From assembly GCA_029817715.1 (NCBI GenBank), contig JARUPY010000474.1, forward strand, positions 1,922,001-1,986,000: DNA of 64,000 nt. Reading direction: 5' to 3'. The translations under genes were made by a program, and so were the position numbers. Position 1 is the first letter of the stretch; every line of letters starts with the position of its first letter. A model generated the notes under the pieces. That model was not told the DNA's origin and did no database searches. It saw nothing but the letters and a program-made list of their open reading frames with translations. Source of the DNA: Melastoma dodecandrum. Its lineage: Eukaryota > Streptophyta > Magnoliopsida > Myrtales > Melastomataceae. Below are positions 1 to 11,957 of the stretch, in pieces.

Positions 1-2300
1 CCTTTAGATTTTAATCTAATGAATGTTTGTATTGAATTGGTTGACTTGATCCTTTCCTTACATGTCGTATTGTACTCTTTAGCGAAGAAGTCTCATTTTT
101 TTTAGTATCAACTCTCATTTCTACTCCACATGCCTTGCACCTGCCAACATTATACCATCATGACCTTCAAATCTCTCATAATCAATCCATAATGCATATC
201 GAAGCCAACCGACTAGATTATTTTGGCATGGAATCACTATACATCTACATATAATGATATAAACAAATAACACTCCCATGTGGATCTCGTGCATCGCCCT
301 TGTGGCCGCATATTTAAAGACGATACTGATATTGATACTAAACCGAAGAAACACGGAAAACATATAAGGAAATCTGAATAAGGAGGAAACTTTTAAAAAC
401 CATGATGATAAAGACCCAGCACACATCACTGTGACTCACGCCCTTGCGCCCTTATTAACCGGGACGATAATATCAATTGGCGAAGGGCGAGCGAGCGGGA
501 AAACTGAAAACGACACAACATCTGGCCAACTCAACCAAGCATAGATCAATTATTTTTTAATCCATGACAATCAACTAACAATTTTAATTTTTTTTTTGGA
601 ACATCACTTTCAGAAACTAACAGCAAAACAACCCCCTTGAACAAGGAACAGATACCCTCCCAAAAAACAATACAATAAACTACCGAAAAGGAAATTTAAA
701 ATTCATTTCGGCAAGAAATATGACAAGGTACGGGCTTAAAATATCATAAAACATTAAATCATATCCAACCAAGCATATTCATGAATGGAAATCCAACCGA
801 AGAACGTGAATCAAAGCAACACCCCTCCCTCACGGACAAACCAAATCAAATCAGCCTGTCAACCCGAGGAATTCCCCTGCTTTTTATTTGGAACCAACCA
901 CGCATGAAAAAAAAAAAGAAACAAATCATCCCATTTCCTCGACAGTAAATCGGGAGGTCTACCAAGGGTTTTGTTCCTAGTCCGTCCCTATCATCCGGAC
1001 AAGAACGGGGAGACAAGACAAGAACTTTATTTGAATAACAAAAAATTCCCATCTTAATAATGTTGTACCATATAACAACAAGGAGGAGGTGGAGCAAGGA
1101 GCTGACTGACGAGGTGAAGTAAGGAGCCGCCTCACTGAGGAGGTGGAGAATGGTGATGTTGGGTGGAAAAGAGCAATCTAGCCCTAGGCATCTGCATACG
1201 TGGGGTGAAAAAAACTTTTATTGGGCCAAAAGCCCAAACAAGGTCCAAGCCTAATAGAATTTCGGTTCATTTAAAATGTTAGACTTTTTTTTAAATCAAA
1301 ATCGAACTGAATACCGAATAATTTTATAAACATCAAACTGAACCAAATCCTAAATAACAAACATCGAATTCTAAATAACGAAATGTCGAAATTTCGGTTC
1401 AGTATTTGAAATTTCAAACTTTTTATTCAACCCTAGTTATATGTTTGAACTTCATAGATCGTTTTTGCTTTAAATAAAGTCTTCATATGAACCGGACAAA
1501 GCATTCTAATAAGTGACAAGTTTTTAAACTGAGTCAGTTGGTTGAATCGAACCCAAATAGGTGTTGTAAGTTACACGTGGTTGTCGTGTAGAATGTTTAA
1601 TGATAAAGATATTTTAACAAGTAAATTGTTCTTAATTGCTTTATGGAAATGATGTTCACTAATTACTCATTTCATAATAATGATTTCGTTTGTGTCATTC
1701 AACATGCATTTTGATTATGAAGCGTTTTGTTTTGTCACACAAGAAGGGAGAAACTTAAAGTTTATATCTCTCATGAATTAACATGATTATTTATAATAAT
1801 GATAAGGGTATATTTTTATCATGCATGTTTGGTTGAGGTAGCATTTGTTGTTGAGATGTAACATCTTTTTGAAAGATTGAGCGATAATTATATATTAAGA
1901 TATTGTTGCTCTCTAAAGTATATAAATTTATTTAATGTATTTTGAAATGCATATATCGAGTGGTTGGATAGGTAATAAAGTAAAATTGTTAGTTCATTTG
2001 AGATAGAATCCATTGAGTTAAGTTGACATACATAAGCATTTGTATGCATAATTATGTGAGTAAGTTGCGTTACTTCATAATTCGTGTTGTAAGTGCTTGG
2101 CTGTCAAAGTGTCTAGTTTGTAGCGATAGACAAGGTGCTTCCCAGGCATGTACATCCAGGTGAGTTACTTTAGAATTGTGCTTTGGTTGTTAGGATGCAA
2201 AATTGGCTCATCCATAATGACGATTGTAGTTTTCTTACAATCACACTTATTCTCAACGAGTGAGAAGTGTCATATTTGTACTTTGAGTGTTTGTCTACCA
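1..2300. other. AT-rich intergenic DNA, no gene recognised
   Basis: No ORF here gives a recognisable protein, and those present are short and of low complexity. There are poly-A and poly-T runs and a small purine-rich GAGGAGGTGGAG repeat near 1080-1150. Part of 1450-2300 could be an old LTR, but no matching second copy or TG/CA ends could be found within the window. Confidence 0.5.
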
Positions 2301-4240
2301 AAGTGGCTCACTTAATGTGTTCGTTAAGATTTTGTTGATTTTGTTGAGACGTTGAAGTTCGAGAGCGAGAGGCTGAAAATCCCCATGGGGATCGACGTTG
2401 TTTCCTATTGAAAAATTTTAGGCCATCGGTCTCTAAACTAAGAATGTGCCTATTGATAGACCTAGACCAGATATACAAAATACCTGATTTTCGCATATTA
2501 CGGCCCAATACCATCAATTGGACTTCACCTTTCGACTAGAAGATCACAGTTTATTGCCATAGTTCGTTTGATGAAGAATATCACTTGATTTCAACGTTTC
2601 CTTGAACTTGAATATCAGATGGACTCCGCCATTCTCCTGGAAGAGAATGACAATTTCCAACCCATCCAAGCGAAGGACGTGGGAACTAGAGAGGACACAT
2701 GTTGCAAGGCCAATTTCCAAAATGTTGAGATCTAGGGAAATGAGGAACTTTTGCAAGAGTAATCCTCTGATAGTCATTTGTAGTATGTTCTCTCAATCAA
2801 ATTTTGGAGAAATTTGAAAAATTGGATAAGAAAATTGAGAATTTCGAACGAAATATCGAAATTAAAACTGGAACGAAGCCTAAAACTCACCGGTAAAACT
2901 CATGACTACAATCATGTGTCCAAGTATGCATACAAATAACTAGAACATATCACTCTGTGTCAAGAAGCCCATCGAATTGCTGTAGCAGAAGGAAAAAAGG
3001 AGGTGAATCCTCAAGCATATGGTATAGGAACCTCAAACGATGCAAATATGTAAGCCCTTCTGAAGCATCAGATTGTACTTGTTGGGCTATTTCGCACACC
3101 TCATGGTTTGTCGATGAGAGGGAGCTTACTGAGCAACAAAAAATATGCGAATTATGACCCTCCGCACCTCAGGCATGAGAGCTTTTACTTTAGGCTTCCT
3201 AAATTTGAGAAGAGAATCTTCGATGAAGGAGAGAAAATGTAGAGCGTCCTCCTTGAGGCAACATCGGGCAGTTTGGTGGCATCGCTAATTTGAGGGAGTA
3301 TGTCACTAGATTGATGGAACAAACGGTCTCTAGGGTGAACAAACGTGCTGTGGTAGAACTATACTGGGCTTCATACCCAAAAGTCATACACAGAGACTCT
3401 ACATTCCCTTGAGGATACTCAATACGTGATTTTGCCCTATTGCCAGTGGAAGAAGGATGTATGTGGTAGAGCATATCGCCCATGTAACACATCAAGCGTG
3501 GGAAGCGGCCCCTAATGGTTTATGAAAATTAAGGCTTTTTCCAAGATCATGTAAGAGTGCCACCTCTCCTCGGCACATGAACGTGTCCCAAATTCAGTCA
3601 AAATTTAGGAGATACATTGGAAATGTAAAACGTCTGCATCAGATAATGAACTAATCAACATTACACAGGTCTCCTTCTTCAACTGAAAAAATTTGGAACA
3701 AGAAGTGTTTAGAGATTGAAATTAGCTCACCACAAGGGTGATTCGAGAATTCACTCAAGACGAAGGGGAGTAACATCATAGGGACGAGGTGACCTATCAA
3801 ATAAACACAATAGTGGACATGACATAATACGTGAAACGACAATCTTTTACCGGTGAGGCTTTGTTAAAAAAAAAATTTAGATCAAAGGCTTTGCAAATGT
3901 CAACGGAGGAGCATAAGTACTCTTTTGGTAGTTTCGACTTCATGTTGTAAAATGAGAGAACCTGCCTAAAGAACAAATGTTGCATTCCTCGACTTGAAAA
4001 AGATAAACCAAAAAGCTATTGCGAATGACATGGTTTAAAAATCCACACAACTAGAGACTACATCACGTCTAAAAATTTGGTGCGGGATTTCATTGAGGCT
4101 AAAAAGTTGTGATTCTCCGACTCAACTAAGGCAATTATCGTTGATCAACAACCCTCCCTAGTGATGCATTTTAGTTAACACATTCAATATAAATTGTATT
4201 GACATCCGATCTCCACTTCCACATACGGATAAAGGACATC
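2301..4240. repeat. decayed repeat-like coding remnants
   Basis: Short stretches read like protein on the plus strand but are broken by stops and frame changes. Examples are a segment near 3180-3240 with the residues LPKFEKRIFDEG, and one near 3270-3410 that changes frame. The style resembles an old retroelement gag region, but no catalytic motif, zinc knuckle or LTR pair is visible. The assignment to a retroelement is inference and weak. No intact gene is present. Confidence 0.22.
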
Positions 4241-4956
4241 AGACGATGAATAGCGAAATGACTGTGGCCAATTTGGCTTTCAAGTGACTGTTAGAAAAGG
4301 AAGTCCTACAATGCCCTACCAATGTGAAAGGAATGTCGCCTAATGCGTGTTGCTGGCATATGAACAACTCACATACTAGAGACAAGCGTTTCACTTCCTG
4401 GAATTGTGTGGTATGAATTTTATCTTTTTTTTTTGTGAATAGTACGGAATCATGCTCTGTCATATGAATCCTGCAGAACTGTTAAGCAAAATTAACTGTT
4501 CTGTAAGAACACCTACCGGTTGTAATTGTTAGTACTTGAATTATGTGTTCTGAGGGATTGTTTCAACAAAAAATGAACATGAGCTCCAGAATGGCGAATG
4601 ATTTCACCTTTATTTCAATGATCATACAATTTCTTAAAGTTTGTAGTGGAAGACATGATATATATAGTTGGTTATGCAAAGTTGTAGATATGCCTTTCTT
4701 ACATTATGCTGTTGAAAAAGTGCGAAGAATCACTGTCCGTGTAATGAAACTGGAAGATTGTCATTTTAAGTTTAGTGTGCCTTATTATCTTGGAATTTAG
4801 TTGCGACAACGTATTCATAATAGCGACTCACTGTCATAAAGAGTAAGAGATAGCCAAAATTTATTATAAGAACTGGGGATTGGTATATCTTGTGTCAAGC
4901 TATTTCAGCAACAGAACTCTTCTTGGTTGCAGTAAATTAGTGGCATCGGTTAAGAT
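4241..4956. other. 3' flank of the GH9 pseudogene
   Basis: This is non-coding flank immediately downstream (on the minus strand) of the last GH9 exon. An 85-codon plus-strand ORF at 4543-4800 has no recognisable domain and is probably spurious. No other feature is seen. Confidence 0.4.
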
Positions 4957-5306
4957 TTAAGCGAGACTGGCTAGCACTCCGACAAATGGTGCAATGTTAA
5001 CCGTTGCAGCCTCATTTGATTGGTAGTTGCCCCTGTCGTCAGTGTACCCGTCTTGGTTGACTGGTCCCCCGACAATAGCTCCGACCAGCACGTTGGGGTT
5101 TGGAGCATCCCTGTTGTACCACTGCTGGAATCCGTCCTTGCAGGAGACTGGCGACGGGTCCTTTGCTATTGAGATGATGGAAGAGCCCCTGTGGTGGATT
5201 TTCTGTGGGAAGCTCGTGCCATACCCAACCAAGTAGCTCACCTTCTTCGGGTTTGCACCCAGAATATAGTCTGCTTGGAAAAGATACTCGAGTAAAATCA
5301 CTCAGC

Positions 5307-5311
5307 TATAG
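5307..5311. repeat. target-site duplication TATAG, left copy
   Basis: TATAG directly precedes the left LTR, and the same five bases follow the right LTR at 14607-14611. Five-base duplications are usual for Ty3/gypsy integration. The pair fixes both ends of the element. Confidence 0.93.
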
Positions 5312-6343
5312 TGATCGCCAAGTATACGGATCGCAACAAGTAATATAGAAATGAGTAGAGTTATCGTTCCCACGAGGATAGCAATTAAAATCCTTTAGCA
5401 TACACACAATTGCAATTTTTATGTAGCAAAGCAAATACGAAAAATTGAGTTTTTAAATCTGAAAATTAAACTAGTAAAAAATAAATATCAAAAAGCAAAT
5501 AATCTGAATTCAATAGATAGAAAAGCCTAGGATCAAGTATCCCCTCTTTGTTCGTAAACCTATATCCCTATAGTGAATTACGAAGGCCAGAATACATTAA
5601 GATTCAATCCTTTATCGGTTACCTAGAAGTATATCTCCCGATACTACTTACTATCCAATTCGCTCCCGCGATATTAATCACGGCTATTTCGTTCCCGTTC
5701 TCTCCTAAAATTCCTCCCACGAGTTTAAATTAGGATAACAAATCAATACAATTCGGTGATCAGACAAATTGCATGCATTAAGATCAAACGAAATAAATAA
5801 ACATCCAAAGTACGAATTTGTTCTAAAACGAGTTCAGGAAATTCAACTACACAATTCGGTTCAACATAATCCTAGCAAAGAAAGTTTAGCCGAACGTTGT
5901 TTTCGAGACACAATTCCAATGAAAGAAAAGCATCATAAAACAATAAGCTAACTCCCTTCTTTTCCCTTGTCGAATCCTCCTGTCGAATCTCTGTCCTATG
6001 TCGAATCCTCTTCTCTAGCCTTAAGGAACAAATACCTTTTATTGTCCTAAAAATAAAACCTACAGAATCTCTGAAAATCTGGATAAAATATTTTTTTCTT
6101 CAATTAGTCATCCTCCTACGTGTAACCTTCAAGTCTTTCCCTTAGCCAAAATCTTTGTAGAAATGCCGAAATCTTTTTGTTTCCGTTTTCATCTGAAATA
6201 AACCCAAAATCCGGCAATATCCCAATTCTCGAGAATAATGTAAAATAACAAGAAATAATATGAAATAAGCGCAATATTTTACAAATCTAACAAATCATAT
6301 GTATGAAATTGACATAAATAACTCTACTTTCATAGAGTTATCA
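5312..6343 (-). repeat. Athila 3' LTR (left copy, 1,032 bp)
   Basis: The sequence starts TGATCGCC and ends GAGTTATCA on the plus strand, matching 13449-14606. Relative to the right copy it lacks about 15 bp near its start and about 110 bp around 5550, where the right copy has 13703-13818. Otherwise the two are close, with scattered substitutions. Confidence 0.95.
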
Positions 6344-6359
6344 CACTCCCAAACCTAAA
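6344..6359 (-). other. Athila polypurine tract
   Basis: On the minus strand this reads TTTAGGTTTGGGAGTG immediately before the 3' LTR. A purine-rich tract at this place primes plus-strand DNA synthesis in LTR retroelements. Confidence 0.8.
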
Positions 6360-8036
6360 TTTTGCTAGTCCCGAGCAAAGGTAAAAACTAAACGACTCTC
6401 CTCAGCAACCCAAGTCACTCAAACGTGGAAACACATCTCATAACATTCTCAGACATGGTCGCATCCTTCTCATGCATTTCGATTCCATTCAGTACCTAGC
6501 ATGCTCAATTAAAAGCTTTAAAATACAATAACTTCATCCCAGCAGATTGCACACTCAACATTAACAAGCATACACTCCCAATAGCTCATGTCAACCAGGA
6601 ACTTGTAAAGATCACCACAAACATCCCTCTCCACTTATCAAAGGTTTTCTTTTTTTTTTTTCGATCATTACTCTTTTTCTTTTTCTTTTTACGGTTGCAC
6701 GACTCTAAATGTATCATCTAATTCCGGCAAAAGCTCATGTAGCGAGCTCTCAATCAATGACTCCCGGTTCAGTTGAACCAAGGCATTAGGTGATAAGGCA
6801 CCCCTCGGATCAATCACTCAAGCTAGCATGGAAGACTCACACCACAAGCACATATTCAGGCAACATCATTTTCTCTATTTTTTTTCTTTTTTTTTCAATT
6901 TTTATCTGAACATTAGTACTCAGAGCCTTGGCAACCTTATTGTCTTTTTTTTTTCTAACACAATGACCAAAGACTTCGTTTCAAGAGATAATTCAGGCTG
7001 CTCCACTCGTCACTAGTCACCATGCATTCTAAGGAGATGTAGCCTACCCCTGCTAAGCACGCTTCCTACTGGGAGATCTTTTTTCTTTTTTCAAGTTCTA
7101 AAAATTTGGCACACTAAGCAAAGAATTTCATCTTTTCGCACTTACGAATGCAAACCTTAAGAGCATCACTGAATAAAGACATTCCATGTTCAAGTTTCTA
7201 AAGCTACGCTGAGGAGTACCTAAACATGACTCACCCTTAGTAAATATCACTTCCAAAATTAACACCACTCAATGTCATACGATACCCCCAAGCTTAAACA
7301 AAGCAACGTCCTCGGTGTGAAAGTGATTAAGTGAGATATACTAAAAAAGATAGAGGGAATGTGTACTTACTCCGCTATAGCATTTGAGTCGCTATCCTCA
7401 TTGTCCTCATCAAACATCGAGGGTGGAGTTGGTTGCTTCATGATTTTGGATGCGTGAGCATTCCGTGGAAAAGAGAAATAAATGGATTAGGGTAAGAAGG
7501 AATAATTGACCGAGGTTTTTTTTTTATTTATTATTTTTTTGGTGCAGCTGCACAAGATATCCGATGCAACTGCACGAAGTTTCTGTGCTTTTGAGGTCGT
7601 CATGGTGCAGCTACGCGAGATTTCCGTGCAGCTGCACGAAGTTTCTGTGGCATTGTGCTCTCGGCGGTGTAGCTGCACGAAATTTTGATGCCACTGCACA
7701 AAGTTTCTGTGGTTCTGTGCTCTCAGCGGTGCAGCTGCACGAAATTTCGATGCCACTGCACAAGGTTTCTGTGGTTCTGTGCTCTCGGCAGTGCAGCTGC
7801 ATGAAATTTCCGTGCAGCAGCACAAAGTTTCTGTGGCTTTCCATCTGTCTGCGATGCAGCTGGCCGACTTTTCTGCTTTCCACCACTAAACATGACAATT
7901 GAAGACATTAAATTGAAATAACAATCAAAATGAAAGTAATTAGACCTATGAAAAATGAAAAAAAAATGAGAAAGAACTTGGGTTGCCTCCCAAGAAGCGC
8001 TTGATTTTATGTTCTCGGCTTGACATTCCCATGTAA
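6360..8036 (-). other. Athila 3' internal region without env ORF
   Basis: This lies between the integrase end and the polypurine tract. Long T- and C/T-rich runs (6645-6690, 6870-6960) and AT-rich sequence give only short spurious ORFs. Larger Athila relatives carry an envelope-like ORF here; none could be recognised. The minisatellite at 7541-7868 is inside this region. Confidence 0.6.
7541..7868. repeat. 62-bp minisatellite, about five copies
   Basis: Units begin near 7541, 7604, 7666, 7728 and 7790, with a partial sixth near 7851. Most units carry GTGCAGCTGCAC or a near variant followed by a variant of GAAGTTTCTGTGG. The 12-base core is self-complementary, which explains the similar Cys/Ser/His-rich ORFs in several frames on both strands. 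Those ORFs are by-products of the repeat, not genes. Confidence 0.9.
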
Positions 8037-9323
8037 TCATGCTTCGCTCATCAACAATGTCGTTTGACCTTGATCGACACTTCCTCCCAAATAGTGCTTC
8101 ACTCTACTTCCATTTACTTTGAACCTACCTTGGTCATTCAACCTCTCCAATTCAAGAGCTCCATACGGAAACACTTGGGTAATCTTGAACGGCCCTGACC
8201 AACGAGATTTCAATTTGCCAGGAAACAATTTTAAACGTGAGTTAAAAAGTAAAACGAGCTGGCCTGGGTTGAACTGTCGATCTTTGATGCGTTGGTCATG
8301 CCATTTCTTCGTTTTATCTTTATAGATCCTGGAATTCTCATATGCATCCAGCCGAAATTCTTCAAGTTCATCGAGTTGAAGTAATCGTTGTTTACCTGCA
8401 ATTTCAAGATCAAGATTAAGCTTCTGGATTGCCCAAAACGCTTTGTGCTCTAGCTCAACGGGTAAGTGACAAGCTTTCCCGTAAACCAATTTGTACGGTG
8501 AGGTCCCAATTGGTGTCTTGTAAGCTGTCCTATAAGCCCATAAAGCATCATCCAATTTGCGCGACCAATCCTTCCGATTTGGGCTAACTGTCTTTTCCAA
8601 GATTCTTTTGATTTCTCTGTTAGATACTTGGCCACTCGTCTGAGGATGATAGGCCAATGCTACCTGGTGATTCACGCCATATTTCTTCATGAGGGCATTG
8701 AATTTGACATTGCAGAAGTGTGAACCTCCGTCACTTATTATTGCACGCGGTGTTCCAAATCGTGTGAATATCTGCTTTAGAAACTTCAAAACTCCACTAG
8801 TATCGTTAGTAGGCAAAGCAATAGCTTCTACCCATTTAGACACGTAATCCACAGCTACAAGAATATATCGGTTTCTAAATGATTCAACGAATGGTCCCAT
8901 GAAATCAATCCCCCATACGTCAAAAATTTCAACCTCTAGAATATTTTTCAAAGGCATTTCATCACGGCGAGATATATTACCAACACGTTGACAGCGATCA
9001 CAATAAGCAACAAATTGGTGTGCATCCTTAAATAATGAAGGCTAGAAAAAACTTGATTGAAGGACCTTCGCTGCGGTTTTGTGGCCACCGTGGTGCCCAC
9101 CATAAGGCGACGCGTGGCACTGTTCCAATATCTTCTGCATTTCCTCCTCCGGTACACATCTTCGAATGATTTGATCTGCACACTTTTTGAATAAAAGCGG
9201 TTCCTCCCAAAAGTAATATCTAACATCATGTAAAAACCTTTTCCTTTGTTGGTATGACTGATACGGTGGTAGGATATCAGCTACAATGTAGTTCACGTAA
9301 TCAGCATACCATGGTGTAGCCAC
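8037..9323 (-). pseudogene. Athila integrase region, broken
   Basis: The intact part (8957-8037, 306 codons) contains the DDE core: Asp in GIDFMGPF, Asp in [10 protein letters not shown] and Glu in [12 protein letters not shown]-terminal region with [21 protein letters not shown] follows, resembling the GPF/Y-type module. Upstream, 9323-9042 encodes the N-terminal zinc-binding part (CHASPYGGHHGGHKTA) but is separated by stops. Integrase joins the element's cDNA to host DNA. No chromodomain is seen at the C-terminus, as expected for the Athila lineage. Confidence 0.88.
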
Positions 9324-9526
9324 ATCAACCCCAAACAGTTGTTCGTCAGGAAACGCATCATTTATAAGTGTTCCGTCTAGGATCCTGTTGTCATTTTCTA
9401 GCTTGATAAATGGTCTGCCGCCTGATTGTCCGCTCCTTTCCTGTCCACAATCTCAAGATTGAATTCTTGAAGCAATAACACCCACCGGATTAGTCGCGGT
9501 TTTGCATTAGCCTTTGAAATTAAATA

Positions 9527-10813
9527 TCATATTGCTGCATGGTCAGTGTGTACAATAACTTTCAATCCAATAAGATAAGATCTGAATTTATCAAAAGCAT
9601 GAACTATGGCTAACATTTCTTTCTCCGTGGTTGTGTAATTTACCTGTGCACTATCCAAAGTTTTACTAGAATAATAAATTGCATGGAATACCTTATCTTT
9701 CTTCTGGCCAAGCACAGCTCCCACAGCAAAGTCACTTGCTTCACACATTAGCTCAAAAGGCATTGACCAATCTGGCGCAACAATAATTGGTGCAGAAACT
9801 AACCTCTTTTTAAGCTCTATGAATGCCTCCATGCATTTGTCATCAAAGACAAAGGCCGTATCCTTCTCAAACAGGTTGCAATGTGGTTTCGTTATCTTGG
9901 AGAAATCTTTGATAAATCTTCTATAAAAACCTGCATGGCCAAGAAAACTACGCACTCCCTTCACAGATGAAGGTGGTGGTAAGCGTTCAATTGTTTCCAC
10001 CTTAGCTTTGTCGACTTCAATTCCGCTTTCTGAAATTCGGTGGCCTAAAACAATTCCTTCACGAACCATAAAGTGACATTTCTCCCAATTAAGAATAAGA
10101 TTAGTTTCTTCGCATCGAATAAGCACCGCAGATAAATTATCAAGGCAATTCTCAAAAGATAATCCAAAAACAGAGAAATCGTCCATAAATACCTCAATAC
10201 TTTGTTCGATCATATCAGAAAAAATTGCAGTCATGCACCTTTGAAAAGTCGCAGGTGCGTTACACAATCCGAAAGGCATCCGGCGGAAGGCGAACGTTCC
10301 ATAAGGGCAGGTGAATGTTGTCTTTTCCTGGTCTTCCGGTGCGATTACGATTTGATTATAACCTGAATATCCATCAAGAAAACAATAAAAACTTTTTCCA
10401 GCCAAACGATCAAGCATTTGATCAATAAAAGGTAAAGGAAAATGATCTTTGCAGGTGGCTGCATTTAGTTTCCGATAATCCATGCAAACTCTCCAACCGG
10501 TGACTGTTCGCATTGGGATGAGCTCGTTCTTTTCGTTTTCCACCACGGTCATGCCACCTTTCTTTGGAACGCACTGAATTGGACTCACCCACGAACTGTC
10601 TGAGATGGGGTATATGATTCCTGCATCTAACCACTTTATTATTTCTTTTCTTACCACCTCTTTCATATTCGGGTTGAGTCTCCTCTGTTGCTCGATTGAC
10701 GCTTTCTTGTTGTCTTCAAGCCTAATCTTGTGCATGCATAGCGTAGGACTAATTCCCTTAATGTCTGCAATGCTCCATCCAATAGTTGTTTTGTGTTCTC
10801 GAAGCACTCGCAA
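9527..10813 (-). pseudogene. Athila reverse transcriptase / RNase H, truncated by a stop
   Basis: The 428-codon open segment holds RT motifs in order: GWRVCMDYRKLN, FPLPFIDQMLDRLAGKSFYC, YGTFAFRRMPFGLCNAPATF and the catalytic FMDDFSVFG box. RNase H follows, with FELMCEASDFAVGAVLGQ and TTTEKEMLAIVHAFDKFRSY. In RNase H the usual first catalytic Asp (CDASD in relatives) reads as Glu (CEASD). A stop directly after HTDHAAI at 9524-9526 ends the frame before the tether and integrase. The segment begins in the RT N-terminal region, with the protease encoded upstream. Confidence 0.92.
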
Positions 10814-10933
10814 TAGTTCATCTTCCTGTTCGTTAGATAATGCATCCGAAATAATAACTGGAAGAGTACTACCTGAACCAAAAAATGAATACCTCAGGTG
10901 CTCCGGTAACGGTTTAAGTTCTAACTCCGGCGG

Positions 10934-11935
10934 CTATTCTATTGATGGTTTTGCCGCAGAGATGGGGCGTTCCAATGGTTCAGCCCGTGGCACATGACGC
11001 ATATACGCAGTCTGCTCTATCTCAGTTTCATCACTCTTCGTTACAGCATATTCTGGTTCATCCTCTTGTGGCCACTCTTCAATTAGTGCAACAACGTATT
11101 TTTCAAACAAGTCTTCATACCAGATTTCATCATTCACATCCACGAAGCTGCATTCATCAATCTCGTTAGGAATACTCATGGCATTACATATGTTAAAAGT
11201 TACCTCTTGATCAGGGACATGCATGGTAAGTTCGCCCTTTTGTATGTCAATCAAAGTTCGTCCTTCCTAATATGATTGGAATTTCTCAATCTTTTTCATA
11301 ATCTAAAATGACAAAGTCAGCTGGAAAAATAAATTTATCGACCTTTACCAGCACGTTTTCAATTACGCCCTTTGGATAAGTGTAAGACCGATCAGCTAAT
11401 TGCAAAGTTAAAGATGTCGGTTTTACCTCCCCGATGTTCAACTTCTCAAAGATGGAAATGGCATCAAATTGATGCTTGCACCTAAATCACAGAGGGCATA
11501 ACATGAAAATTGAGTTCCAATGTTACAGGGGATTGTGAACTTACCTGGGTCCTTTAATTTCGGTGGTAGCTTCTTTTTCAAAATGGCACTGCACTCCTCA
11601 GTAAGTGCAATTGTCTCATGCTCACCGATTCTTCTCTTCCTTGACAACACCTCCTTCATGAATTTTGCATATTTGGGCATTTGCTCCAAAGCTTCCGCAA
11701 ATGGAATATTAATCTGCAATTGCTTAAAGACATCTAGAAACTTTCTGAATTGATGCTCGTCAGTAGATTTTTTAAGCCTTTGTGGAAAAGGAATTTTGGG
11801 TACAAATGGTGGTTTTGAGGTGTGTACCTTTGTGGTTGCGACATCAGTCGACCCCTTATCATTTGTCTCGCCTCCTCCTTCGCTTGTTTTCTGTTTCTGG
11901 CGTTTCTGTCTAGCTTGTTCCTTCTCCACCTCCAT
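10934..11935 (-). pseudogene. Athila gag C-terminus / protease region, broken
   Basis: Two open pieces are present. The piece at 11935-11438 includes FPQRLKKSTDEHQFRKFLDV and IPCNIGTQFSCYALCDLGAS, the latter being the aspartic-protease active-site region with D-L-G in place of D-S/T-G, as is common in Athila-type elements. The piece at 11254-10934 is an acidic linker before RT. A frame break separates the first piece from gag at about 11950, and stops lie around 11256-11437. The protease would normally cut the gag-pol polyprotein. Confidence 0.8.
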
Positions 11936-11957
11936 CTTCTCGAAGGCTTCTTCGAAA

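Noticed and set aside
5769..5951. 60-codon ORF repeated at 14032-14214
   Set aside because: It lies in both Athila LTRs and is LTR sequence, not a gene.
7487..8040. Several overlapping Cys/His/Ser-rich ORFs on both strands
   Set aside because: They are all readings of one 62-bp tandem repeat with a self-complementary core; no independent start signals or domains.
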